The notes under the pieces were generated by a model. The model had not been told where the DNA came from, made no database searches, and worked only from the letters and a program-made list of their open reading frames with translations. DNA of 34,501 nt from NCBI GenBank assembly GCA_002683825.1, contig NYUD01000022.1, positions 1 through 34,501 on the forward strand, in the 5' to 3' direction. The stretch's first letter is position 1. Every line of letters starts with the position of its first letter. The translations under genes and the position numbers were made by a program. Positions 16,456 through 24,242 of this stretch are shown here, piece after piece. Source of the stretch: Planctomycetota bacterium (GTDB lineage Bacteria; Planctomycetota; UBA1135; GCA-002686595).

Positions 16456-17369
16456 GGCCGGCCGCCTTGCCTCTCACGCTTGGGGGAACTCTTTGCGAAT
16501 ACCATCAGTTCAAAAATCAGGTCTCCGGTTCGAAATCCCTCGTACAGCCGTTGCATGTGCTGCATCAGCTCGGAGATCTCCTGTCGAACCCCCGAATGCC
16601 GCCCGCGAAACAGGGCCACGAGCTCTTCGCGACGCCGTTCGGCTTCATTCAGAAGCCACGGCAAGGTCGGCATGGTGTACCTGGTCAGATCGAGCCTCTT
16701 CTGGACGTCGAACCCCATGGCCCCTGCCACGTCCGTGACGGAATCGGCAAGATGACAAGGAACCCTGCTCCACGGCAACGAGGGGACGAGTGCGACATCG
16801 AGAATGACCAGTCGCCCCCCCTCGTCCAGCAGCTTGGCGCAAAGGGAAAAGAAGTCCGGCAAGGAAGGGAAGTACTGCATCGCCTCGATCATGAGGAGCC
16901 CTCCGAAACGCATGGTTGCTCCGCCCACGCGCAGGGGCCCCTTCGCTACGAAGGATTCCAGGCTAGTCTCAAGAAAGTTGGCCGGAGAACCGCGAGCCCT
17001 CGATCGTGCGAAGGCGATGGACGCCGGACAGGGATCGATACCCAGGACGTCGAGCCCCGTGCGCGCCAAGAGATGGGTCGTTCCGCCGAGCCCACAGCCG
17101 ATGTCCAGGACTCGGGCGGATGGCGAGAAGTGGGAAGCCGCGGCCCTGGCCATGCGGTCGAGGGCCTGGGGCAGCTCTTCCTGCCGTTCGAACAGGCCGT
17201 AGTGGTAATGCCCTGTCCCGGTCAGGCTCTCGAACAGATGCAGGGGCTGGGGCAAATCGAGGACGCCGCAGTGCTCAGGGTGCGGCTGCATCTCGCCCGG
17301 GCGCCGACGGTATCCCGGAGACAGAATCGTTGGCTCTTGATTCAGCGATAGAGAAACCGGATCGACCAT
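16446..17369 (-). CDS. SAM-dependent class I methyltransferase
   Basis: This protein of up to 307 residues has motif I VLDIGCGLGGTT (about 88-99), then VLGIDPCPASI (motif II) and an acidic-hydrophobic post-motif region. A short H-Y-H-Y-G-L-F segment precedes the fold, as in several small-molecule C- or O-methyltransferases. Substrate is unknown. It is the first gene of a leftward pair with the radical SAM gene. The N-terminus is uncertain: the ATG at 17369 lies within the -10-like TTATAAAT of a possible promoter, so ATG 17291, giving a start at Met-Gln-Pro-His, may be real. Pairing with a radical SAM protein and convergence with GNAT and GT2 genes suggest a small pathway that decorates a glycan, lipid or metabolite. 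Confidence 0.85.
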   Translation of the reverse strand: MVDPVSLSLNQEPTILSPGYRRRPGEMQPHPEHCGVLDLPQPLHLFESLTGTGHYHYGLFERQEELPQALDRMARAAASHFSPSARVLDIGCGLGGTTHLLARTGLDVLGIDPCPASIAFARSRARGSPANFLETSLESFVAKGPLRVGGATMRFGGLLMIEAMQYFPSLPDFFSLCAKLLDEGGRLVILDVALVPSLPWSRVPCHLADSVTDVAGAMGFDVQKRLDLTRYTMPTLPWLLNEAERRREELVALFRGRHSGVRQEISELMQHMQRLYEGFRTGDLIFELMVFAKSSPKRERQGGRPCE

Positions 17370-17400
17370 TTATAATTGCGACCTGCTATAGCGGGTTCAA
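17369..17400 (-). promoter_or_regulatory. Possible promoter with palindromic operator for the methyltransferase operon
   Basis: Read leftward there is TTGAAC (complement of 17395-17400) and, about 18 bases on, ATTATAAAT (complement of 17368-17376). The spacer holds the near-perfect palindrome ACCTGCTATAGCGGGT (17381-17396) with a perfect 8-bp core. A palindrome between -35 and -10 is a usual repressor site. The -35/-10 match is imperfect and sigma-70 consensus may not hold in this organism, so this is tentative. Confidence 0.3.
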
Positions 17401-17558
17401 GGAAAGCCGGGGAATCCAAGTGTGGTGCTGTGCGCCCCGCGTTGTGGACACCGCGTCTGCCTCGGATCTGAGGGAGAGAAAGCCCGTCAGTACCCTTTTC
17501 GATGTCGACCTTCGCACCGCGGTGACAGAGAACTCGAAATTGCCCGCCCGTCCACCTC

Positions 17559-17775
17559 TTACATGGGAACAGGGGCGAAGAGAACGGTTCCCGTCATCTC
17601 CCGGTCGTTGGCGGCGCAATGCTCGATTCGGCGAACGAAGCCGACACATGGGCCCATCTCGAAGAGACAATCTCTTTTCTGCGACCCTGAGCCAGAGATC
17701 TCTCCCCGGCTCGAGGACACGGTGGGACCCGAAAAAGCCGGAGTCTTGAAAATCGGTCTCGGGTTGCAGCTGCGT
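17559..17775 (-). pseudogene. Frameshifted relic of an aspartyl/asparaginyl beta-hydroxylase gene
   Basis: Two overlapping leftward frames together rebuild the second half of the hydroxylase at 12083-12619. One frame gives TQLQPETDFQD, then LEPGRDLWLRVAEKRLSL, matching TQLQPHRDAQD and LEAGRDAWLQVGEQKLSV. The other gives FEMGPCVGFVRRIEHCAAND, matching VEMGRCVGFDPRIEHGAAN. The frame changes near 17665. The first iron ligand is lost (His to Glu), and nothing upstream of TQLQP is recognisable. The DNA also matches: both contain CGTTGGCGGCGC and GAAGCCGACACA at corresponding places. The relic fills much of the 451-base gap 17370-17820; I see no other gene there. Confidence 0.8.
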
Positions 17776-17820
17776 CCGCGTCGGAGAGAATGTGGTGGCC
17801 TCTCGAACTCCGGATTCTCC

Positions 17821-18690
17821 ATGCTCCGCTCCAACACGAAAATCGCCCTCGGAATCATCGCGGTCGCAATCGCTCTCCTCGTGGGGGCTATCTCCTTTCT
17901 CCGCACTCCGCATCTAGGAGAGGAATTCGAGAACATCGGAACCGAAGTGGGCGCGCGCGAACTCCACGAGCGGGTTCGACATCTTCCAACGGACATGGTT
18001 CTTGTGCTCGTCCCTCCAGGGCGCTTTGAAATGGGCACGCCGGAGTCCGAGGCGGATCGCGATGGGGACGAGGCGCAACACACGGTGGAGATCGACTCCC
18101 CGTTCTACCTGGCCGAGACCGAGGTGACGGTGGGGCTCTGGAGCCAGGTCATGGAAGAGCCGGCGGGGGAAGGGGAGGAGAACGCCGAGCTGCCGAAGAG
18201 CGGCGTTTCCTGGCACAGAGCGATGGAGTTCGTCAATCGCATGAACGCACAGGGGGAAGGCGGCTGGCGCTTGCCGACCGAGGCTGAATGGGAGTACGCC
18301 TGCCGCGCCGGGACCTCCTCGGCCTTTTCGTTCGGCGACAACATCACGACCGACCAGGCGAACTACGACGGACACTATCCCTATGCCGGGGCGGAAAGAG
18401 GCCTTACAAGCGAAGGCCCGCTTCCGGTTCGCAGCTTTCCTCCCAACCCCTGGGGACTCTACGAGATGCACGGCAACCTCTGGGAGTGGTGTGCAGACCT
18501 CTATGAATTCAATTACGGCTCCAGACCGGGTGGTTCCAGTACCTCCGATCCGGGGGCGTCGCGCACCATGCGGGGAGGCTCCTGGGTTTCGCAGGCGAAG
18601 AAACTGCGCTCGGGATATCGGGACGGATATCCCCCGAACAGCTCGGGGCCGAAGTACGGCTTTCGGGTCGTGAAGTCTGTCGCTCCATGA
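17821..18690 (+). CDS. Membrane-anchored FGE-like (SUMF1-fold) protein lacking FGE cysteines
   Basis: This 289-residue protein has an N-terminal transmembrane anchor (about 8-27) and an FGE-sulfatase/SUMF1 domain from ~55 to the end. Typical segments are VPPGRFEMGTPESEADRDGD, LAETEVTVGLW, WRLPTEAEWEYACRAG (149-164), NPWGLYEMHGNLWEWCADLY (209-228) and RGGSW (251-255). In formylglycine-generating enzymes two copper-binding cysteines follow the GGS(F/W) motif. Here the segment reads GGSWVSQAKKLRSGYRD and has neither, so sulfatase activation is unlikely and a structural or other role is expected. No sulfatase gene is in the window. ATG 17821 was chosen because the anchor follows at once; the frame is open upstream across the hydroxylase relic. 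Confidence 0.87.
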   Translation: MLRSNTKIALGIIAVAIALLVGAISFLRTPHLGEEFENIGTEVGARELHERVRHLPTDMVLVLVPPGRFEMGTPESEADRDGDEAQHTVEIDSPFYLAETEVTVGLWSQVMEEPAGEGEENAELPKSGVSWHRAMEFVNRMNAQGEGGWRLPTEAEWEYACRAGTSSAFSFGDNITTDQANYDGHYPYAGAERGLTSEGPLPVRSFPPNPWGLYEMHGNLWEWCADLYEFNYGSRPGGSSTSDPGASRTMRGGSWVSQAKKLRSGYRDGYPPNSSGPKYGFRVVKSVAP

Positions 18691-18737
18691 ACCGCCGCCC
18701 TCGGGCCCGGACAGCTTTCTCAAACACGGTCTCGCTC

Positions 18738-19835
18738 CTAGGGCTCGCTCAGGTAGCGCTGGATGCCCTCCGCAAAGACGCGGTGTGCGGGGGGTGCGGG
18801 GTGCTGGTCGGTGGGGTGCACCCAGAGCTGGGTCTCGCTGTAGTCCTCGAGCCCATCGACAAAGGAGAGCATCGGCTCGAGGAGGTCGACGAACTCGATC
18901 CCGGCCTCCTCGCAGAAGCGACGGACCTCTGCGTGCAACCGGCGGTAGGGGTAATCGCCGGCAAGCCTCGTCATCATCGGCAGGATCGCGATCAGGAAAC
19001 GAATACCGCGCTCGTCGAGACGCTCCTTCATCTCGACCAGCGCGGCACGGCGCGTGGCCCACACACCTCCTTCATGCGTCACGAAGAAGGCCTCCTGCTC
19101 CTTCAGGAGCTCGGGGTCCCTGGCCTGTCGCCGTTCGTAATTGCGCCGGCGCAAATGCAGTTGTAGTCGCAGGAGGATCTGGGACTTACCCCCGAGCCAC
19201 GGCTCCCGCAGGGCGGGAGCCAGCTTGGCCATGGCGACCGAGCGGTGGATGTCGTTCAGGCAGAAACCAACGACGACCAGGTCCGGTTGCAGGGACAAGC
19301 CCGTCTCGGCGAGCCAGGCGGCGTAGCGCGTGGGCTCGTGGGCTCCCTCGGCCAGCCCGGCGTTGATCACCTCGACCTGGGAGTGGTGTTGCGCTCCCAG
19401 GAGAGACTCCAGCTGCTTCACCCACGTGTCCTGCTGGCGAACGCCCATTCCGAACGTGAACGAATCGCCGATCGCAAGCACACGGAAATCGCCCGGGGTT
19501 CTGGGTCCGATCTCCTCGTGGCGCAAGCCGAGGGAATTCGAGCGCACGGAAACGCAACCCTCGCCGTCGAAGTAGGCCCACCGGGGGCGGTCGTAGCAAT
19601 GACGCATCGAAAGCGCACGTCCCTCGCCCTTCGGCGAGCGCGCGGTGGCCTTGACGATGTCGGCCAGTGGAGTCCGGTTGCCCTCGGCATCCAGGATGAT
19701 CGACTCGTCGAAGGTGATGGGAAAGAAGAGTCGCAGGCCGATCTCCCCCGACGCGACGGCCAAAAAGACGCCCGAGCCGAGGGCGATCGCCAGCCGAAAC
19801 GGTGTCCTGGCCCCGTATGTCTTCCGCATCCCCAT
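18738..19835 (-). CDS. Membrane-anchored SGNH/GDSL-type hydrolase
   Basis: This 365-residue protein has one N-terminal transmembrane segment (about 13-36) and an SGNH hydrolase domain. Block I is AIGDSFTFG with Ser125, block III is GFCLNDIH with Asn194, and the last block is DQHPAPPAHRVFAEGI with Asp343 and His345. Such proteins act as esterases, deacetylases or acyl carriers' hydrolases on glycans and lipids, here probably at the outer face of the membrane. The ATG at 19835 begins just before the anchor; the frame stays open further upstream across the promoter and into the polyketide synthase gene, which is a GC-rich artefact. It is divergent from the polyketide operon and might act with it, though nothing in the sequence proves that. 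Confidence 0.85.
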   Translation of the reverse strand: MGMRKTYGARTPFRLAIALGSGVFLAVASGEIGLRLFFPITFDESIILDAEGNRTPLADIVKATARSPKGEGRALSMRHCYDRPRWAYFDGEGCVSVRSNSLGLRHEEIGPRTPGDFRVLAIGDSFTFGMGVRQQDTWVKQLESLLGAQHHSQVEVINAGLAEGAHEPTRYAAWLAETGLSLQPDLVVVGFCLNDIHRSVAMAKLAPALREPWLGGKSQILLRLQLHLRRRNYERRQARDPELLKEQEAFFVTHEGGVWATRRAALVEMKERLDERGIRFLIAILPMMTRLAGDYPYRRLHAEVRRFCEEAGIEFVDLLEPMLSFVDGLEDYSETQLWVHPTDQHPAPPAHRVFAEGIQRYLSEP

Positions 19836-19951
19836 GGCGTTGGCGAACCCCGCCCGCTGCTGTTGTAGCGTCTGAGACCCAGGAGATCCAAAGGGCTGTT
19901 CTTCCGCCGGGCTCCAACCCCGTGGCCCCGACCTGAATAGTCGCAGTGAGG

Positions 19952-19982
19952 GCCGGGGAGAGCGAAAAAGACCTTCCCCGGC
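19952..19982 (+). promoter_or_regulatory. Hairpin in the leader region of the polyketide operon
   Basis: GCCGGGGA (19952-19959) pairs with TCCCCGGC (19975-19982) across a 15-base purine-rich loop, 37 bases before the ATG at 20019, in the 183-base divergent gap. It could be a leader structure or an operator-type inverted repeat. Confidence 0.3.
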
Positions 19983-20018
19983 ACGCTCTCGAAGCGCAGG
20001 CCGTAGGTTGAGGGGCAC

Positions 20019-21107
20019 ATGAAATCCCTCTCCCGCATCGCCGGGGTGGCATCCGCCTTTCCCCCCCACTCGGTCGACCGCACCCAGGCGACGGCCGTGT
20101 TGACCAGGCTCTTCCCGGACGAGGATCCCGGCTTCGTCGCCAACCTCGTCGAGCGTTCCGGGATCGCCGAGCGCCGGCTGGCCCGGCCGGTGTCCGAGGT
20201 GCTCGAGAGGAAGGACTTCACCGAGCGCAATCGGCGCTACCGATCGGAAGCGCTCGAGCTCGCGCTGGGCGCCGCACGCGGCGCACTCGACGCCGCCGCG
20301 CTCGACGCGGCCGAGGTCGACGTGCTCATCGACGTCTCGTGCACGGGGATCGCGATCCCTGCCCTGGACGTAGCGATGTCTCCCGAGCTGGGGCTGCGCC
20401 CCCAGGTGACGCGCATCCCCATCGCCGAGAGCGGCTGCGCGGCCGGAGCGCTCGGGCTCGGCCTGGCCGACGCCTATGCGCGTGCAGGCAAGACGGTCCT
20501 CGTCGTCGCGGTCGAGCTCTCCTCCCTCACGCTCACGGAGGACCGCTCGCGCACGAACCTCGTGGCAGCCGTCCTCTTCGGTGACGGCGCCACGGCGGCG
20601 ATCGTTCGGCCCGGCGCTTCGGCCGCAGGTGCAGGGGAGGATGGGGCCTGCCCGCGGCCGCGTATCCGCGCCTGCTCCTCGTACCTCATCCCCAACAGTC
20701 AAGAAGCGATGGGGTTCGACGTGGGAACGCACGGCCTGCGCATTCTCCTGCAGCGCGAGCTGCCCGTTCTCGTGCGAGAAAACCTGGTCCCCGTCGTCGA
20801 AGCCTTTCTGGCCGCCAACGACCGCTCGCGCAACGACGTCGGGCTGCACCTGATCCACCCCGGCGGGCGCCGGATCCTCGACGCCTATGAAGAGCTCTTC
20901 ACCCTCGCCCCCGATGCGCTGCGCCTCTCGCGCGCATCGATGCGCCGCTTCGGCAATCTCTCCTCAGCCTCGGTGCTCAACGTGCTCGAGCTCGCCCTGG
21001 AGGAGGGAGCGCGGGTCGCACCGGACCAGTGCGCCCTGCTCCTGGGGGTCGGGCCGGGGATCTCCCTCGAACTCACCCTGTTCGACTGGCCGGTAGAGGG
21101 GCGCTGA
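20019..21107 (+). CDS. Type III polyketide synthase (alkylpyrone/alkylresorcinol synthase-like)
   Basis: This 362-residue protein of the chalcone/stilbene synthase fold has a complete catalytic triad: Cys140 in AESGCAAGA, His280 in LHLIHPGG and Asn313 in RFGNLSSASVL. The C-terminal GVGPGISLEL loop is also present. These homodimeric enzymes extend an acyl starter with malonyl-CoA and cyclise the product. Bacterial relatives such as BpsA make long-chain alkylpyrones and alkylresorcinols. GAGGGG stands three bases before the ATG. It is the first of three tightly coupled genes with a membrane methyltransferase and an FAD oxidoreductase, an arrangement like bpsA-bpsB extended by an oxidase. Product length and ring type cannot be read from the sequence. 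Confidence 0.92.
   Translation: MKSLSRIAGVASAFPPHSVDRTQATAVLTRLFPDEDPGFVANLVERSGIAERRLARPVSEVLERKDFTERNRRYRSEALELALGAARGALDAAALDAAEVDVLIDVSCTGIAIPALDVAMSPELGLRPQVTRIPIAESGCAAGALGLGLADAYARAGKTVLVVAVELSSLTLTEDRSRTNLVAAVLFGDGATAAIVRPGASAAGAGEDGACPRPRIRACSSYLIPNSQEAMGFDVGTHGLRILLQRELPVLVRENLVPVVEAFLAANDRSRNDVGLHLIHPGGRRILDAYEELFTLAPDALRLSRASMRRFGNLSSASVLNVLELALEEGARVAPDQCALLLGVGPGISLELTLFDWPVEGR
21096..21101 (+). promoter_or_regulatory. Ribosome-binding site deciding the GTG start at 21110
   Basis: GAGGGG lies eight bases before a GTG at 21110, three bases after the polyketide synthase stop. The frame is open upstream, but earlier start codons lie deep inside the synthase gene and lack such a site. 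Confidence 0.6.
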
Positions 21108-21109
21108 AG

Positions 21110-21700
21110 GTGGAGCTACGCTCGGTCCTGACGATCGAGGTCCTGGTCGGCCTGCTCGTTGTTCAGCGACTCCTCGAGCTCCTCTACTCCCGCCGGAACC
21201 AGCGGCGCTTGAGCGCGGACAGTCGCAGCGCCGACAAGCGCGGCGCCTGGGTGGCGATGGTCGTCCTGCACGCCCTCTGGCTCTCGGGGTGCGCGGTCGA
21301 GGTCCACCTCAGGGGCGCGCCGACTCGAGCCCCCCTCTTCTGGGGCGGCATCGGACTCCTGGCCGCGGGTCAGGCGCTTCGTTGGTGGGCCATCGCCACC
21401 CTGGGCTCGGCCTGGAACGCGCGCGCCGTCGTCGATCCGCAGACGCGGGTGGTGACCAGCGGTCCCTACCGTTTCGCGCGCCACCCGAACTACACCGGGC
21501 TCCTCCTGGAGCTCGCCGGACTCCCGCTCGCCACAGGAGCCTGGGTCACCGCGGCGCTGACGCTGCCCCTGCATCTGGTGGTCCTCTTCCGCCGCATCCG
21601 GAACGAGGAACGGCTGCTGCGCGACCTCCCCGGCTACGCACGAGAGATGGAATCGAAGGGGCTTTTCTTTCCTCGACTGCGTCCGTCGCGCACGCGATGA
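21110..21700 (+). CDS. ICMT-type membrane methyltransferase (BpsB-like)
   Basis: This 196-residue integral membrane protein has about four to five hydrophobic segments (near 7-20, 45-60, 72-90, 135-160) and the SAM-binding region of the isoprenylcysteine carboxyl methyltransferase family: VTSGPYRFARHPNYTG, then the R-N-E-E-R-L-L segment near the C-terminus. Next to a type III polyketide synthase this family member methylates the polyketide hydroxyl group, as BpsB does for alkylpyrones. The start is GTG at 21110. Its TGA overlaps the ATG of the next gene (ATGA, 21697-21700), so the genes are translationally coupled. Confidence 0.88.
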   Translation: MELRSVLTIEVLVGLLVVQRLLELLYSRRNQRRLSADSRSADKRGAWVAMVVLHALWLSGCAVEVHLRGAPTRAPLFWGGIGLLAAGQALRWWAIATLGSAWNARAVVDPQTRVVTSGPYRFARHPNYTGLLLELAGLPLATGAWVTAALTLPLHLVVLFRRIRNEERLLRDLPGYAREMESKGLFFPRLRPSRTR

Positions 21701-22800
21701 CGGCCCACACCACAGACGTGGCCGTCGTCGGCGGCGGACCCGCGGGAGCGGCCGCCGCCCTCGCCGCCGCCCGGGGTGGCGCGCACGTGATGCTCTTTGA
21801 GGCGCGTCGCGACATCGACAAACCGTGCGGTGAGGGCCTTTTGGCCGGAGGCGTCGAGGCGCTGGAAGAGCTCGGGGTGGCGGTCGCCGGCCATCCGTTC
21901 CGCGAGCTGTGCTACGTACTTCGCGGCGGCGGCGAGCTGCGCCTTCCTCTCGATCCGCCGGGCCTGGCCGTCGCACGCCCCGAGCTATCAGGCGCCCTGA
22001 CCCGGGGCCTTTCTCGCGCGGGCGTGACGGTGCGCGCACGCGCGGTACGCGTCGAGCGAGCGCAGGATGCATTCCTTTTAAGGGACGGCAAGGAAAGCCG
22101 GCGCGCGCGCACGGTAATCGCTTGTGACGGAGCCCACGGCCGGACGGCGGCCTGGCTCGGACGCTCCCACGGCCGGACCCGACGGCACGGCATACGCGCC
22201 CGCATGCGGGCCTTGCAACCCTTCGCGGGCGTCGAGGTGCATCTCGGAGGAGCGTACGAGCTCTACCTCACGCCGCTCTCGAAGACCCTCGTGAACGTCG
22301 CGGTGCTGGGGCACGGTCGACCCCGCTCGGGGGCTCTGGCGGAAGCGCTGCGCGCCCATCCCCGGGCGGCGGAGAAGCTCGGAGAGATCGTCACGCCGCC
22401 GCGCGCCCAGGCCCTGTCCAGCACCCGACCGTCCCGCTCGTCCGCCGGCGGGGCCTTCCTGGCCGGCGATGCCTGCGGCGCGGTGGACCCGATCCTGGGT
22501 TGCGGCGTGACGATCGCCCTGCGCTCGGGTCGCTTCGCCGGCGCTTCTGCCCTGCGCTACCTGGCGGGTGAGAATCCGGCGCGCATCGAGCGCGACTACC
22601 GCCGTTTCCTCGCACGAGAACTGCGGCTGCGGCGCGCCCTCGCGGCCGCGCTCGCTGGCATGGCGCCGCACCCCGGACTGCTCGCCCCGCTCGCCGCCAT
22701 CGGTCGACGCGCCCCCGGGCTCCTCGCTCCACTCGTGTCGATCGCCACCGGAGTAAACGGACGTCGCCCCTTTGTCCACGCGCCCACCGGGTCCCGCTAG
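21697..22800 (+). CDS. FAD-dependent oxidoreductase (geranylgeranyl reductase-like family)
   Basis: This 367-residue flavoprotein has an N-terminal dinucleotide-binding motif VAVVGGGPAGAAAALAAA, followed by FEARRDIDKPCGEGL, which is typical for the geranylgeranyl reductase/aromatic-ring hydroxylase group. The second FAD motif reads FLAGDACGAVDPILGCG. It is the third gene of the polyketide operon, coupled by a 4-base overlap. It probably oxidises or reduces the lipid polyketide, for instance by hydroxylating the ring to a quinone, or it reduces an isoprenoid chain; context favours the first. The stop is 66 bases from the convergent Kelch gene. Confidence 0.88.
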   Translation: MTAHTTDVAVVGGGPAGAAAALAAARGGAHVMLFEARRDIDKPCGEGLLAGGVEALEELGVAVAGHPFRELCYVLRGGGELRLPLDPPGLAVARPELSGALTRGLSRAGVTVRARAVRVERAQDAFLLRDGKESRRARTVIACDGAHGRTAAWLGRSHGRTRRHGIRARMRALQPFAGVEVHLGGAYELYLTPLSKTLVNVAVLGHGRPRSGALAEALRAHPRAAEKLGEIVTPPRAQALSSTRPSRSSAGGAFLAGDACGAVDPILGCGVTIALRSGRFAGASALRYLAGENPARIERDYRRFLARELRLRRALAAALAGMAPHPGLLAPLAAIGRRAPGLLAPLVSIATGVNGRRPFVHAPTGSR

Positions 22801-22866
22801 TCCGCGTCCCTCACCTCGCGAGCGGTATCGGCCTGGATCGTGGGCCCCCGGCGAAATGGTCGAACA

Positions 22867-23835
22867 CTACCAGCGGTCCTTCTCCGGGTCGTAGACGCTC
22901 GCCGCGGTCGGAGACGGTCCGTCGCCCAGCACATCGCCACCGAGCACGAAAAGACGTCCGTCCAGGGCGACGGTCGCCGGCATGACGAGGAGCTCCGGCG
23001 GTGGCGCGACGACACTCCACGCGTCGTCGTGCGCGTCGTAGCGGAAACCACTCGCCGATCCCAATGCGTCGTCGCGCTTCTCACCGAAGCCGGCGAACAC
23101 GTAGAGCCGATCGTCCAGCACGGCCCAGATCGCGAACTTGACCCACACCGGCTCCGGAGGAGGCGCAGCCGGGCGCCAGCGGTCCCCGTCGAGCACCCAG
23201 TGCTCGGCTGTGGGTTCGAAGTTTTTGACGCGCAGGCCGCCGACGACATGGAGTTCGCCGCGCAGCTCGGCAACGAAGTGGAAGTGATCGCCCGGCGAAA
23301 ACCCGGGTAGCCCCGGAAGGTCGGCGACCTCGCCCGTGTCCAGGTCGAAAGCTCTGACGCCGCTCTGCTCGACTGGATACCCGCCTACGGCGACGATCCT
23401 GCGCCCGATCAGCGCGGCGCCGAAGTGTGTCCTGGGAAACACGCCCTCCGCGAGCACGACATCCCAGCGGTCCGCGGCGCGGTCGTAGCGCTCGATGGAG
23501 CTGCCGATCGCGTACAAGGCGCCGTCCGCCACCACCGACGAGAAGAACGACTTGCCCTGGTTGAGCGAGGCTCCGCGTCGCCACGTGCCGGCGGCGAGGT
23601 CCTGGATCCGTGTGTGGGTCATGCCCCTCTCGTCCGCACTGCCCGAGTACCCGCCGAAGACGAAGAGATCGTTTCCGATGACGTGCGCGCGGTGCCCGTG
23701 GCGGCTTGCCGGAAGGGGCTCGATGCGCCGGAACGCAGGCGCCGCCCCGGTCGGGGCATCGTCGCGCAGGTCCCGCGGACCCGTCCCGCAGCAACAGAGC
23801 AGAAGCGAGAGAAGGAGCATTCGCACGCGACCCAT
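22867..23835 (-). CDS. Kelch-repeat lipoprotein
   Basis: This protein of about 322 residues has a lipoprotein signal: basic start, LLLSLLL run and a Cys cluster, with lipidation likely at the first Cys (about residue 14). Five to six Kelch blades follow. Their marks are repeated hydrophobic-x-V/A-x-G-G-Y/L turns and a distal W, seen as DLFVFGGYSG, RIVAVGGYP, LHVVGGLRV, LYVFAGFGE and LFVLGGDVLG. The whole protein is a beta-propeller presented at the membrane surface, probably for binding. ATG 23835 or 23820 fits the signal peptide; ATG 23865 would add eleven polar residues. It converges on the polyketide operon and follows the small PKD-like ORF in the same direction. Confidence 0.83.
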   Translation of the reverse strand: MGRVRMLLLSLLLCCCGTGPRDLRDDAPTGAAPAFRRIEPLPASRHGHRAHVIGNDLFVFGGYSGSADERGMTHTRIQDLAAGTWRRGASLNQGKSFFSSVVADGALYAIGSSIERYDRAADRWDVVLAEGVFPRTHFGAALIGRRIVAVGGYPVEQSGVRAFDLDTGEVADLPGLPGFSPGDHFHFVAELRGELHVVGGLRVKNFEPTAEHWVLDGDRWRPAAPPPEPVWVKFAIWAVLDDRLYVFAGFGEKRDDALGSASGFRYDAHDDAWSVVAPPPELLVMPATVALDGRLFVLGGDVLGDGPSPTAASVYDPEKDRW

Positions 23836-23861
23836 TACGCCGGCATCGCCCCTCGTGCTAG

Positions 23862-24242
23862 TCATCCGAGGGAAAAAATCGCGGAAAGTGACCCGGAACT
23901 TTGCCGGGCGGATCTTCCGTTTTCGAGGCCCCAGCGCAGCCCCGGAGATCGGGAACTGTGGTACTCATTCGCGATGAGTCGCTGGGTGTGGATCGCGGTC
24001 GAAGCGATCGTTTCGGAGCGTTTCATGTTGCCCCTCTTGTCGCTCACCGTCAGCTTCACCGAAAAGAACCCCGGCTTCGTATGGGCGTGCCGAACATCCA
24101 CACCGATCTTGACGGGCATGATCGTTGCATCCCCGAAGCTCAAAACCCTCTCGGGGCTCTCCCGTGAGAGCGTGTGCTCATTGCTGATCCGGACACCAAC
24201 TACCACCGACTCTCGGCTGATCCGGCTACGCACTCTGACCAT
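23862..24242 (-). CDS. Small PKD-like protein or gene fragment
   Basis: This 126-residue ORF (an ATG at 24320 would make it 152) has one recognisable stretch: VLSFGDATIMP, a His-rich turn, then TKPGFFSVKLTVSDKRGN. That follows the PKD domain pattern F-G-D ... H-x-Y/H-x-x-P-G-x-Y/F-x-V-x-L-x-V-x-D-x-x-G. No signal peptide or membrane segment is visible, unlike other PKD proteins, so it is either a small cytoplasmic protein or the surviving piece of a broken secreted protein. Its stop lies 26 bases before the Kelch start. The flanking gap 23836-24547 (712 bases) shows nothing else I can support. Confidence 0.4.
   Translation of the reverse strand: MVRVRSRISRESVVVGVRISNEHTLSRESPERVLSFGDATIMPVKIGVDVRHAHTKPGFFSVKLTVSDKRGNMKRSETIASTAIHTQRLIANEYHSSRSPGLRWGLENGRSARQSSGSLSAIFSLG

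Noticed and set aside
17422..17820. 133-codon upstream extension of the FGE-like protein
   Set aside because: It runs across the hydroxylase relic in the opposite sense and matches nothing; the membrane anchor begins right after ATG 17821.
17821..18690. Calling the FGE-like protein a formylglycine-generating enzyme
   Set aside because: Both cysteines after GGSW are missing and no sulfatase is encoded in the window.
19836..20858. Upstream extension of the SGNH hydrolase frame to 706 residues
   Set aside because: It is antisense to the polyketide synthase gene and crosses the divergent promoter region.
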